The position numbers and the translations under genes are program-made. The notes beneath the pieces were generated by a model that had not been told where the DNA came from, did not search any database, and saw only the letters and a program-made list of their open reading frames with translations. Shown here one piece after another: positions 36,651-44,574 of a DNA stretch of 44,574 bases. Position 1 is the first letter of the stretch. Each line of letters begins with the position of its first letter. This DNA is from Marivivens sp. (lineage in GTDB: Bacteria > Pseudomonadota > Alphaproteobacteria > Rhodobacterales > Rhodobacteraceae): NCBI GenBank assembly GCA_023254495.1, contig JALRLK010000181.1:1-44574 (forward strand). The letters are read 5' to 3'.

Positions 36651-37907
36651 ATGTTTCAGGTCTTGGGCAGTTCTTGGGCGCTTCTCCTCGGCATATTCAT
36701 GCTGATGATCGGCAATGGCCTGCAGGGCACACTCTTGGGCCTCAGGGGCGATCTCGAAGGGTTTTCGACCCTTGAGATGTCGGTGGTCATGTCGGGCTAT
36801 TTCGTGGGCTTCCTCGGCGCCTCGCGGCTTGCGCCCGAAATGATCCGGCGCGTCGGCCATGTGCGCGTTTTCGCGGCGTTGGGCTCGACCATTTCGGCCG
36901 TTCTGATCCTTTATCCAGCGCTGACCGAACCCTGGGCATGGACCATCGGCCGGATCGTTATCGGCTTCTGCTTCTGTGGGGTCTACATCACCGCCGAAAG
37001 CTGGCTGAACGACGCGGCCTCGAACGAGAACCGCGGCAAGGCTCTGTCGCTCTATCTCATCGCGCAGATGGCAGGGATCATCCTTGCCCAATACATTCTC
37101 GTCCTCAGCGATGTGTCGGGCTTTGTGATCTTCATCATCCCTTCCGTTCTGGTGTCCATGGCCTTCGCGCCGATCCTCCTGTCGATCCGCCCGACGCCTG
37201 CTTTCGCGTCCACCAAGCCCCTTTCGATCCGCAAACTCATCAAGGCCTCGCCTCTGGCAGCGATGGGGACGTTCATCTTGGGTGGTGTTTTCTCGGCCCA
37301 GTTCGGGATGTCGGCGGTCTATGGCACCAAGCAGGGCCTCACCGTGGGGCAGATCTCGCTCATGGTTTCGGCAGTCTATACCGCGGCGCTGATCCTTCAG
37401 TATCCGATCGGCTGGATATCCGACCGCATGGACCGCCGCGTTCTTATCATCACCCTTTCGGGGATCGGCGGAATTGGCGCCTTGGCGGCCTTCGCGGGAG
37501 GCGGCAACTATGTCTTGATCCTGATCGGCGCGGCGATGGTCGGCGGCACCTCGAACCCGCTCTATGCGTTGGTGATCGCCTATACCAACGACTACCTCGA
37601 CCGTGAGGATATGGCCGCCGCCTCGGGAGGGCTTCTCTTTATCAACGGCGTCGGCGCGATTACCGGCCCGCTGATCCTCGGCTGGATCATGGATACGATC
37701 GGCGCGGGTGGCTTCTGGCTGTTCATCGCCGTGCTGATGATCTTCCTCACCGCCTACGGCCTCTACCGGATGACCCGCCGCCGCTCGCGCTCGATGCCCG
37801 GAGATACGGTGGCCTATTCGCCCATTTCCCCCTCGGCGACCCCGGTTGCGGCCGAAGTTGCGCAGGAGGTCTATCTCGATGCCGAGGCCGACGCGCACCC
37901 CCGCTGA
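36651..37907 (+). CDS. Major facilitator superfamily transporter (YcaD-like)
   Basis: A 418-residue, 12-helix permease. The intracellular loop-type motif between helices 2 and 3 reads GASRLAPEMIRRVGHVRVFA, and the second-half copy WISDRMDRRVLIITL fits the MFS GxxxDRxGRR pattern. ITAESWLNDAASNENRGKALSLY is the trait of the YcaD subgroup. Substrate is unknown. ATG 36651 has AGGAG five bases upstream; the GTG at 36648 is too close to it. A hydrophilic C-terminal tail of about 40 residues follows the last helix. Confidence 0.88.
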   Translation: MFQVLGSSWALLLGIFMLMIGNGLQGTLLGLRGDLEGFSTLEMSVVMSGYFVGFLGASRLAPEMIRRVGHVRVFAALGSTISAVLILYPALTEPWAWTIGRIVIGFCFCGVYITAESWLNDAASNENRGKALSLYLIAQMAGIILAQYILVLSDVSGFVIFIIPSVLVSMAFAPILLSIRPTPAFASTKPLSIRKLIKASPLAAMGTFILGGVFSAQFGMSAVYGTKQGLTVGQISLMVSAVYTAALILQYPIGWISDRMDRRVLIITLSGIGGIGALAAFAGGGNYVLILIGAAMVGGTSNPLYALVIAYTNDYLDREDMAAASGGLLFINGVGAITGPLILGWIMDTIGAGGFWLFIAVLMIFLTAYGLYRMTRRRSRSMPGDTVAYSPISPSATPVAAEVAQEVYLDAEADAHPR

Positions 37908-38008
37908 GACACAATGTTGCGCCAAAGGGGTGCTAGGCGTCTATTACTTGTTGCGCCGCACCGATTCGCTATGCAACCAATCGTCTATCTGGATTTGAAG
38001 AGGCGGCT

Positions 38009-38593
38009 GTGGTCACTCCTGATTCAATATTGAAGTACTGGCTCGACGAGAAGGGGCCAGAGGCTTGGTATGCTGGCGGCGAAGCCCTTGATACCGAAAT
38101 CAGAGAGCGATTTTCAGGTGAATGGGAAGAGCTGATGGCAGGGAGCTTTGGTCTCTGGCTAACGTATCCTTCCGGGGCATTGGCCTATATCATTCTCTCC
38201 GACCAGTTTCCGAGAAATATGTTTCGCGGCGAGGCGAAAGCCTTTGCCTCCGATAAGGCCGCCCGGGCCGCTGCCAAGGCCGCCATCAGCCGGGATTGGG
38301 ATCTCAAGATCGATGAACCGGCGCGTCAATTCTTCTATCTGCCCTTGATGCATTCCGAGAACCTTTCCGATCAGGATCGGGCGGTTCGCCTGATCTGCAC
38401 CCGGATGCCGGAGACCGGGCAATCCAATCTGGTCCACGCGCGGGCGCACCGCGAGGTCATTCGCAAGCACGGCCGGTTCCCGTTCCGCAACGAGGCGTTG
38501 GGTCGCAAATCCACGGGCGCAGAAAGCACCTTTCTGGCGAATGGCGGCTATATGGCGATCGTCAACGAACTTCGCACGGCCACGGCGGCCTGA
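38009..38593 (+). CDS. DUF924 family protein
   Basis: A 194-residue soluble helical protein. The DUF924 features are YWLDEKGPEAWYAGG, ALAYIILSDQFPRNMFRG, FFYLPLMHSENLSDQDRAVRL, and RHGRFPFRNEALGRKSTGAE. The family resembles TPR-like folds and has no assigned role. GTG 38009 is the only start with a purine-rich site (GAAGAGGCGG). The ~100-bp gap after the MFS gene shows no clear promoter. Confidence 0.88.
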   Translation: MVTPDSILKYWLDEKGPEAWYAGGEALDTEIRERFSGEWEELMAGSFGLWLTYPSGALAYIILSDQFPRNMFRGEAKAFASDKAARAAAKAAISRDWDLKIDEPARQFFYLPLMHSENLSDQDRAVRLICTRMPETGQSNLVHARAHREVIRKHGRFPFRNEALGRKSTGAESTFLANGGYMAIVNELRTATAA

Positions 38594-38665
38594 ACCACCT
38601 CATCTTAACCCTGCAGCAAGCCCGCTCTGATAGGCCTCCTTCCGGGGAGAACAGGAGTGTGGTCG

Positions 38666-40180
38666 ATGAAGCAGCAGAAGATTGAGATTCCCAGCAGAGC
38701 CAAGGCCGAAGGAAAAAGCGCAGAGCGCAATCTGCCCGCAGAAACCCTAAATATTCTGGATCAAGGGATTATGATGTGGTCCGCAGAGGGGACCTGCGTT
38801 CTTTTCAACACGCGCGTCCTTGATCTTTTGGGGTTCAAGGCCGACCAGATCAGGATCGGTGTGCGGCGGGCCGACTTGTGGAGCACCTGTGCCATGGTCG
38901 GGCCGGCCAAAGCGCATGATCTGGCCGAGGCCGAGGCGCAGATTCGTGCAAACCGCCCCTAAAGTTTCGATATCACCAATCTCGCTGGGCGGACGATCAA
39001 CATATCCGGCAGGCCCGCCAGAAACGGCTGCTATCTCGAGACATTTGTCGACGTGACCGCGGCACGGCAGGCCTCGCAAGATCTCGTCGTTGCCAAACAG
39101 GCGGCAGAGTCTGCCGAGAGCCGCACCCGCGAAATCCTCGAAACCGAACGGACACGGCAGAGCGAAGCCAAGCTACTCGGTCATCTCGATGAATGGCTCC
39201 AGTCGTGCAAATCCCTCAAAGAGCTGTTCGCGATCGTTACCTGTTTCATGCCAAAGCTGCTGCCGGGCTCGAAGGGAGAGATCTATGTCTATTCCAACTC
39301 GCGCGATGCCCTCGATGGGATGTGCAACTGGAATACGGTCGATCTGCACGATTCGATCTCGGCTGACAGTTGCTGGGCGCTTCGCCGGGGGCGTAGCTAT
39401 GAATACGAAGAGGGCGGGCTTTGTGTCGAATGCGAGCACGTGGCCACCCATCGGCACGAGGTTTCGGTGCCGGAGTATATCTGCATTCCAATCATCGCCC
39501 TAGGAGATACCGTAGGCCTTCTTCATATCCGGTTCGACCGTATCGCGGCTGAGTCTGCACATATGACAAAGTCCACCAAATTCGCCGTCCGCTGCGGCGA
39601 ACACATTTCGATGGCCATTGCCAACGTCAAGCTGCGTGACGAGCTGCACGAAAAATCAGTCCGTGATCCACTGACTGGCCTTTTCAACCGGCGATATCTT
39701 GTCGAAGCCTTGCGCCGGGAAATCAACGCAAGCGAAATACGGGGCCCCGGCCATGGCCTTGTGAGTTTCGATATCGACCACTTCAAAACCTTCAATGACA
39801 ATCATGGCCATGATGCGGGCGATGTCGTGCTGCGGACTCTGGGAGCGAAGATCACCGATTGCCTTGGCGAGCGCGACATTGCCTGCAGGCTAGGGGGCGA
39901 GGAGTTTGCCATCCTCATGCCGGGCGCCGATATCGAGTCGGCCGAGGCCTTTGCGCAGAAGTTGAGAAACTCCACGCACAAGGTTTCGGTGCGCTATGGA
40001 GAGACGGTCCTGCCGAAGATCACCATTTCGGCCGGGGTCACCGCCTATCCCGAGGGTGGGACACGGCCACAGTCATTGATGCAATGCGTGGACAAGGCGC
40101 TTTATTCTGCCAAGGCAAAAGGGCGCGACTGCGTCGTTCGGACCGACCAGCTTGAGGGCGGCGGAGTTGCACCAGAGTGA
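38666..40180 (+). pseudogene. PAS-GAF-GGDEF diguanylate cyclase interrupted by one in-frame stop
   Basis: One reading frame covers the whole interval except a TAA at 38960-38962. Before the stop are 98 residues with the first part of a PAS domain (ILDQGIMMWSAEGTCVLFNTRVLDLLGF); after it, SFDITNLAGRTINISGRP and ETFVDVTAARQ finish the PAS, then a coiled linker, a GAF domain (about nt 39180-39640) and an intact GGDEF domain: RDPLTGLFNRRYL, FDIDHFKTFNDNHGHDAGD, RLGGEEFAIL. The RxxD feedback site before GGEEF is absent. The protein would make cyclic di-GMP. A second product could start inside (39053, GTG/ACC region). A nonsense mutation, a sequencing error or a strain variant are all possible. ATG 38666 follows AGGAG. 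Confidence 0.8.
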
Positions 40181-40215
40181 TAGCTGCCATGATCTGAGGT
40201 CACTGGAACCGAAGC

Positions 40216-40245
40216 TGAAATTAGTTTAACGTCAAACTAATTTCA
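40216..40245 (+). promoter_or_regulatory. 30-bp perfect palindrome before lpdA
   Basis: 12-bp arms TGAAATTAGTTT (40216-40227) and AAACTAATTTCA (40234-40245) around AACGTC, ending 17 bases before the lpdA ATG. It is AT-rich in a GC-rich genome. It may be an operator for a dimeric repressor or an RNA hairpin just before the ribosome site (GGCGGAGG, 40249-40257). The cognate factor is not recognised. Confidence 0.6.
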
Positions 40246-40262
40246 GACCGGCGGAGGATTTC

Positions 40263-41660
40263 ATGGCCGACAGCAACTTTGACATGATCGTGATCGGCGC
40301 CGGCCCCGGCGGCTATGTGGCTGCGATCCGTGGCGCGCAACTGGGCCTCAAGGTGGCCTGTGTGGAGCGCGAGCATTTGGGCGGCATCTGCCTCAACTGG
40401 GGCTGCATCCCGACGAAGGCGCTTCTGCGGTCGGCCGAGGTCTATCACTTGATGCACCGCGCCAAGGATTTCGGCCTTTCGGCGGGCCAGATCGGCTATG
40501 ATCTCGACGCCGTGGTCAAACGCTCGCGTGGCGTTGCCAAGCAGCTTTCGGGCGGTATCGGGCATCTCTTCAAGAAGAACAAGATCACCTCGATCATGGG
40601 CGAGGCCAAGCTCGCCGGTAAAGGCAAGGTGACGGTCAAGACCGACAAAGGCACCGAGACCCTCACCGCCAAGGCCATCGTCGTCGCCACCGGCGCGCGG
40701 GCGCGCGAATTGCCGGGGCTCGAGGCCGACGGCGATCTGGTCTGGACCTACAAGACCGCGCTTACCCCGCCGCGGATGCCAAAGAAGCTCCTCGTCATCG
40801 GTTCGGGCGCGATTGGCATCGAGTTTGCCAGCTTCTTCAACACGTTCGGCGCCAATACCACTGTGGTCGAGGTGATGGACCGGATTCTGCCCGTGGAAGA
40901 CGCCGAGATCAGCGCCTTCGCCAAGAAGCAGTTCGTCAAGCAGGGCATGACCATCCTCGAAAAGGCCGGCGTCAAGAAACTTGACCGCAAGCCGGGCGTG
41001 GGCGTGACCGCGCATATCGAGAAGGACGGCAAGATCACCACCGAAGAGTTCGACACGGTGATCTCTGCCGTGGGCATCGTCGGCAATGTCGAGAATCTGG
41101 GCCTCGAAGAGGCGGGCGTGAAGATCGACCGGACCCATGTGGTGACCGACGAATTCTGCCGCACTGGCGTTCAGGGCCTCTATGCCATCGGCGATATCGC
41201 CGGCGCGCCGTGGCTTGCGCACAAGGCCAGCCACGAGGGCGTCATGGTGGCCGAGCTGATCGCGGGCCTTCATGCCCATCCGATCAAGCCGGGCTCGATT
41301 GCCGGCTGCACCTATTGCCACCCACAGGTCGCCTCGGTCGGCATGACCGAAGCCAAGGCCAAAGAGGCGGGATACGAGGTCAAGGTCGGCCGCTTCCCCT
41401 TCATCGGCAATGGCAAGGCCATCGCCTTGGGCGAGCCCGAGGGTCTGGTGAAAACGGTGTTTGACGCCAAGACAGGCGAGCTTCTGGGCGCGCATATGGT
41501 GGGCGCCGAAGTGACCGAGATGATTCAGGGCTATGTGATTGGCCGCCAGCTCGAGACCACCGAGGAAGACCTGATGCGCACCGTCTTCCCGCACCCGACG
41601 CTCAGCGAGATGATGCACGAGTCGGTGCTCGACGCCTACGGACGCGCGATCCATTTCTGA
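40263..41660 (+). CDS. lpdA: Dihydrolipoamide dehydrogenase (E3)
   Basis: A 465-residue FAD flavoprotein. N-terminal FAD fold VIGAGPGGYVAA, redox disulfide Cys43/Cys48 (GGICLNWGCIPTK), NAD fold VIGSGAIGIEFASFF, FAD-phosphate motif GLYAIGDIAGAPWLAHKA, and catalytic His-Glu in HPTLSEMMHESV. It reoxidises lipoamide for the 2-oxoacid dehydrogenase or glycine-cleavage complexes. No E1 or E2 genes are adjacent, so it stands alone and could serve several complexes. GGCGGAGG precedes the ATG; a 30-bp palindrome lies just upstream. Confidence 0.96.
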   Translation: MADSNFDMIVIGAGPGGYVAAIRGAQLGLKVACVEREHLGGICLNWGCIPTKALLRSAEVYHLMHRAKDFGLSAGQIGYDLDAVVKRSRGVAKQLSGGIGHLFKKNKITSIMGEAKLAGKGKVTVKTDKGTETLTAKAIVVATGARARELPGLEADGDLVWTYKTALTPPRMPKKLLVIGSGAIGIEFASFFNTFGANTTVVEVMDRILPVEDAEISAFAKKQFVKQGMTILEKAGVKKLDRKPGVGVTAHIEKDGKITTEEFDTVISAVGIVGNVENLGLEEAGVKIDRTHVVTDEFCRTGVQGLYAIGDIAGAPWLAHKASHEGVMVAELIAGLHAHPIKPGSIAGCTYCHPQVASVGMTEAKAKEAGYEVKVGRFPFIGNGKAIALGEPEGLVKTVFDAKTGELLGAHMVGAEVTEMIQGYVIGRQLETTEEDLMRTVFPHPTLSEMMHESVLDAYGRAIHF

Positions 41661-41676
41661 TCGAAACACATCCCGG

Positions 41677-41709
41677 AAAAAGAAAAGGCGGCCCCCGAAA
41701 GGGCCGCCT
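41677..41709 (-). terminator. Terminator of the rhodanese gene, also after lpdA
   Basis: A 9-bp stem, AGGCGGCCC (41686-41694) with GGGCCGCCT (41701-41709). On the minus strand it is followed by TTTTCTTTTT, a strong U-run, so it ends the rhodanese message; the hairpin may also stop lpdA reading, which has only a weak run. Confidence 0.8.
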
Positions 41710-41729
41710 CTAATCTTACAGGGAGAAGA

Positions 41730-42095
41730 TTAACCGCGGACGATTTCCCCGCCAGCCTGCGCCCAGTGGGCAAGGCCGCCGAGGTTGTGCACGGTTTCAT
41801 GACCCAGTTGGCGCATCAAGCCCTGGGCCATTCCAGCGCGGCCACCAGAGGCGCAGTACAGCGCAACCGGCTTGCCGGATTTGAGGGCGGGGTGGCATTC
41901 GGGGCTGCGCGGATCGGCTTTCATGCGCAGTTGGGCCGTGGGGATGTGGATCGCCCCTTTGGCTTTGCCCGAGGCGGCCACTTCGCCGAACTCGCGGATG
42001 TCGATGAGAACGAGGGAACCGTCGGCCACCTGCGGGATCACATCGCGAGCGGTCAGAGCGGAGGGACGGGAGGCATTCGAGAAAAATTGAAACAT
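41730..42095 (-). CDS. Single-domain rhodanese
   Basis: A 121-residue sulfurtransferase-like protein. Active-site Cys81 lies in the loop CASGGRAGMA, the usual six-residue rhodanese pocket; VLIDIREFGEVAASGKAKGAIHIP and HNLGGLAHWAQAGG complete the domain. It carries sulfur as a persulfide; acceptor unknown. ATG 42095 follows CAGGTG on the minus strand. The frame goes on to 42185, but that part runs across the promoter. Confidence 0.9.
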   Translation of the reverse strand: MFQFFSNASRPSALTARDVIPQVADGSLVLIDIREFGEVAASGKAKGAIHIPTAQLRMKADPRSPECHPALKSGKPVALYCASGGRAGMAQGLMRQLGHETVHNLGGLAHWAQAGGEIVRG

Positions 42096-42124
42096 TTTTG
42101 CACCTGAGTCTGAAGTCTTGACCG

Positions 42125-42152
42125 TATATATATAACAAAAATGAAATGTAAA
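42125..42152 (-). promoter_or_regulatory. Sigma-70 promoter of the rhodanese gene
   Basis: On the minus strand TTTACA (42152-42147), 16 bases, TATATA (42130-42125), in an AT-rich patch 30 bases before the start codon. Confidence 0.6.
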
Positions 42153-42166
42153 GGGGGGTTCGTGAT

Positions 42167-42181
42167 GTTCCCGACTTGTTC
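42167..42181 (+). promoter_or_regulatory. LexA (SOS) box of uvrA
   Basis: GTTC-CCGACTT-GTTC exactly fits the alphaproteobacterial LexA site GTTC-N7-GTTC. It lies 64 bases before uvrA, a standard SOS gene. A possible promoter (TTGGTT 42189, GACTAT 42213, 18 bases) lies just downstream. Confidence 0.75.
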
Positions 42182-42245
42182 TCACTTTTTGGTTGGAGTG
42201 CGCCCCTGATTTGACTATCTGTTAATCGTTGGTGTGGAGAGGCAG

Positions 42246-44321
42246 ATGCCGGAGCAGAAGTTTATAGAGGTTCGGGGTGCCCGCGAGCACAACCTCAAGA
42301 ATATCGACGTGGATATTCCCCGCGACGAATTGGTGGTAATCACCGGCCTGTCCGGCTCGGGCAAATCCTCTCTGGCTTTCGATACGATCTATGCCGAAGG
42401 CCAGCGCCGCTATGTCGAGAGCCTCTCGGCCTATGCCCGCCAGTTCCTCGACATGATGGAAAAGCCCGATGTGGATCACATCTCGGGCCTGAGCCCCGCG
42501 ATTTCCATCGAGCAAAAGACCACCTCGAAGAACCCGCGCTCGACCGTCGGCACCGTCACGGAAATCTACGACTATATGCGCCTGCTCTTCGCGCGGGTCG
42601 GAACCCCCTACAGCCCCGCCACCGGCCTGCCCATCGAGGCGCAGCAGGTGCAGGATATGGTCGATCGCGTGATGGCGATGGACGAGGGGACGCGCGGCTA
42701 TCTTCTGGCCCCCATCGTCCGCGACCGGAAGGGGGAATACCGCAAGGAATTTCTCGAGCTCCGCAAGCAGGGCTTTCAGCGGGTGAAGGTTGACGGCACC
42801 TTCTATGAATTGGACGAGCCGCCCACGCTCGACAAGAAATTCCGCCACGATATCGACGTGGTGGTGGACCGGATCGTTGTCCGCCCCGGCCTCGAGACGC
42901 GGCTGGCAGACAGCTTCCGCACCGCGCTCAACCTTGCCGATGGCATCACGGTTCTGGAAACCGCGCCCAGCGAGGGCGATCCCGAGCGCATCATCTTCTC
43001 GGAAAAATTCGCCTGTCCGGTCTCGGGCTTTACCATCCCCGAGATCGAGCCGCGTCTCTTCTCGTTCAACGCGCCCTTCGGCGCTTGCCCCTCCTGCGAT
43101 GGCCTCGGTGTCGAGCTTTTCTTCGACGAGCGCCTCGTCGTGCCGGATGTGACGCTCTCGCTTGTGAACGGTGCGCTGGCCAACTGGCGCAAGAGCAAGT
43201 CGCCCTATATCTCGCAGACCATCGACGCGCTGGCCCGTCACTATGAATTCGACAAGGCCGCCAAGTGGAAAGACCTGCCCGAGGTGGCGCAGAAGGTTGT
43301 CCTCTACGGCTCGGGCGAGGAAGAGATCCAGTTCCGCTACGACGAGGGCGGGCGGGTCTATCAGGTCAAACGCGCCTTCGAGGGGATCATCCCCAATATG
43401 GAACGCCGCTACCGCGAGACCGACAGCGCCTGGATGCGCGAGGAGATCGAGCAATACCAGAACAACCGCCCCTGCGGCGCCTGCGGCGGCTATCGCCTGC
43501 GGCCCGAGGCCTTGGCGGTCAAGATCGCCGGGCTGCATGTGGGCGAAGTGGTGCAGATGTCGATCAAGGAGGCCTATGCCTGGATCGAAACCGTGCCCGC
43601 GAGCCTCACCAACCAGAAGAACGAGATCGCCCGCGCCATCCTCAAGGAAATCCGCGAAAGGCTTGGCTTCCTCAATAACGTGGGCCTCGATTACCTGACG
43701 CTCAGCCGCAACGCCGGCACGCTTTCGGGTGGCGAGAGCCAGCGGATCCGGCTCGCGAGCCAGATCGGTTCGGGGCTGACGGGCGTTCTCTACGTCCTCG
43801 ACGAGCCCTCCATTGGCCTGCATCAGCGCGACAACGACCGGCTTCTCGGGACGCTCAAGAACCTGCGCGATCAGGGAAACACGGTGATCGTGGTCGAACA
43901 CGACGAAGAGGCGATCCGCGAGGCGGATTACGTCTTTGATATCGGCCCCGGCGCGGGCGTGCATGGCGGCGAGATTGTCGCCAAGGGGACGCCGGCCGAG
44001 ATCATGGCCAATGAGGGCTCGGTCACGGGCCAGTATCTTTCCGGCAAGCGCGAGATTTCGGTGCCGAAAGATCGGCGCAAGGGCAATGGCAAGACGCTCT
44101 CGGTCGTCAAGGCCACGGGCAACAACCTGCGCGAGATGAGCGTCGATTTCCCCTTGGGCAAGTTTGTCTGCGTGACCGGCGTATCTGGCGGCGGCAAATC
44201 GACCCTGACGGTCGAGACCCTCTACAAGAACGCCGCGATGAAGCTGAACGGCGCCCGCGAAACGCCCGCGCCCTGCGAGACGATCAAGGGCTTTGAACAC
44301 CTCGACAAGGTGATCGACATC
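42246..44321 (+). CDS. uvrA: Excinuclease ABC subunit A, 3' end lost at a chimeric join
   Basis: The authentic part is 692 residues of a protein normally about 950 long. Visible: Walker A of the first ATPase ([13 protein letters not shown], about residue 34), zinc motifs CPSCDGLG and CGACGGY, the ABC signature and Walker B of the first half ([30 protein letters not shown]), and Walker A of the second ([18 protein letters not shown], about residue 645). It detects bulky DNA damage with UvrB. After HLDKVIDI the frame switches to ribosomal protein S10, so the second signature and Walker B are missing. ATG 42246 follows GGAG; GTG 42234 is less well placed. SOS control is indicated by the LexA box. 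Confidence 0.93.
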
Positions 44322-44324
44322 ATC
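44311..44324. other. Chimeric junction: Rhodobacteraceae uvrA to actinobacterial rpsJ
   Basis: Up to ATCGACATC the frame is uvrA; UvrA proteins continue DQSPIGRTPRSNP here. Instead it reads [19 protein letters not shown], the end of S10. Both genes contain a TGATCGACATC-like string at this point, giving a short shared sequence. GC content drops at the same place. Confidence 0.85.
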
Positions 44325-44402
44325 GATCCAACACCAAAGACAGTGGATTCATTGATGCGCCTCGATTTGCCAGCTGGCGTCGATATCGAGATCAAGCTCT
44401 AA
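44322..44402 (+). CDS. rpsJ: Ribosomal protein S10, C-terminal 26 residues only (foreign)
   Basis: Reads [19 protein letters not shown] and ends VDIEIKL, TAA at 44400-44402. This matches the S10 C-terminus in its actinobacterial form (E. coli has VEPTEKTVDALMRLDLAAG). The 5' part of the gene is not in the window. It is followed at the right distance by rplC, so this little segment is itself colinear with a normal S10 operon of another organism. Confidence 0.85.
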   Translation: MDPTPKTVDSLMRLDLPAGVDIEIKL

Positions 44403-44429
44403 TAGAAAGGACGAGGTCGAAAGAAAATT

Positions 44430-44574
44430 ATGAAGAACACACAAAGCTACGGCTCGTCTATCAAGGGCGTCCTAGGTAAGAAACTAGGTATGACTCAGGT
44501 ATTCGACTCAAATAATCGAATTGTTCCAGTGACAGTTGTTGAAGCTGGTCCATGCGTAGTAACTCAAATCCGTA
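44430..44574 (+). CDS. rplC: Ribosomal protein L3, N-terminal part (foreign), runs off the window
   Basis: The first 48 residues: [19 protein letters not shown], then [21 protein letters not shown] and PCVVTQIR, the conserved L3 start. Purine-rich GAAAGGACGAGG lies upstream. GC is roughly 45%, with codons such as CTA, GTA and AAT that the rest of the window avoids. The sequence resembles low-GC aquatic Actinobacteria, as judged from the protein; exact lineage cannot be read here. The 3' end is outside the window. Confidence 0.88.
   Translation, partial: MKNTQSYGSSIKGVLGKKLGMTQVFDSNNRIVPVTVVEAGPCVVTQIR

Noticed and set aside
42246-44402. A 719-residue UvrA-S10 fusion protein
   Set aside because: The join replaces essential UvrA sequence, coincides with a sharp GC drop, and is followed by rplC in normal S10-operon order of another phylum. 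A chimeric sequence explains it better.

Overview
The window is almost entirely chromosome from an alphaproteobacterium of the family Rhodobacteraceae (Rhodobacter/Roseobacter group). The evidence is a high-GC, codon-biased sequence with very short gene gaps, an ALA-synthase-type HemA, a DctPQM TRAP transporter with its regulator, alphaproteobacterial-type promoters (an RpoH site before lon and a GTTC-N7-GTTC LexA box before uvrA), and family markers such as a HU-like protein next to lon, DUF2200 and an HTH/DUF4115 gene before ispG. The last ~250 bp are different: low-GC, actinobacterial ribosomal-protein DNA (end of rpsJ, start of rplC) joined in frame inside uvrA. This looks like a chimeric join.

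Layout: (1) 1-4465, C4-dicarboxylate uptake: a truncated DctD-like regulator lacking the GAFTGA loop, tandem palindromic sites, then dctP, dctQ and dctM. (2) 4469-8672, housekeeping: tpiA, a 2OG-Fe(II) oxygenase, a SufA-like and a SufT-like Fe-S protein, phhB and tgt. (3) 8675-12642: an unknown membrane SRPBCC protein, lon with a heat-shock promoter, and a HU-like protein. (4) 12661-15251, an RNA-rich stretch: tRNA-Val(CAC), a histidine phosphatase, tRNA-Val(UAC), DUF2200, a low-GC orphan, two identical tRNA-Asp genes, a 72-aa membrane protein, and a non-coding interval bounded by two inverted copies of one repeat. (5) 15252-20510: M20 peptidase, hemA, RodZ-like HTH/DUF4115 gene and ispG. (6) 20507-31617, envelope-rich: DsbA-like oxidoreductase, AMIN amidase, mrcA (PBP1A), prfB, an amidase-signature enzyme, DUF2189, bactofilin with its M23 partner, DUF455. 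(7) 31617-38593: bcp, a large AsmA/YhdP-like protein, queA, an MFS transporter, DUF924. (8) 38666-44574: a PAS-GAF-GGDEF gene broken by one in-frame stop, lpdA behind a 30-bp palindrome, a rhodanese, uvrA, and the foreign tail.

Functional groupings: DctD and DctPQM form a sense-and-import unit. AmiC-like amidase, PBP1A, bactofilin, M23 peptidase and the RodZ-like protein all act in cell-wall growth and shape. tgt and queA are two steps of queuosine tRNA modification, 27 kb apart. No CRISPR array, prophage, insertion sequence or complete novel defence system is visible. The points most worth a second look are the chimeric end, the GAFTGA-less regulator with in-phase operators, the lpdA palindrome, the interrupted GGDEF gene and the repeat-flanked non-coding interval at 14983-15242.
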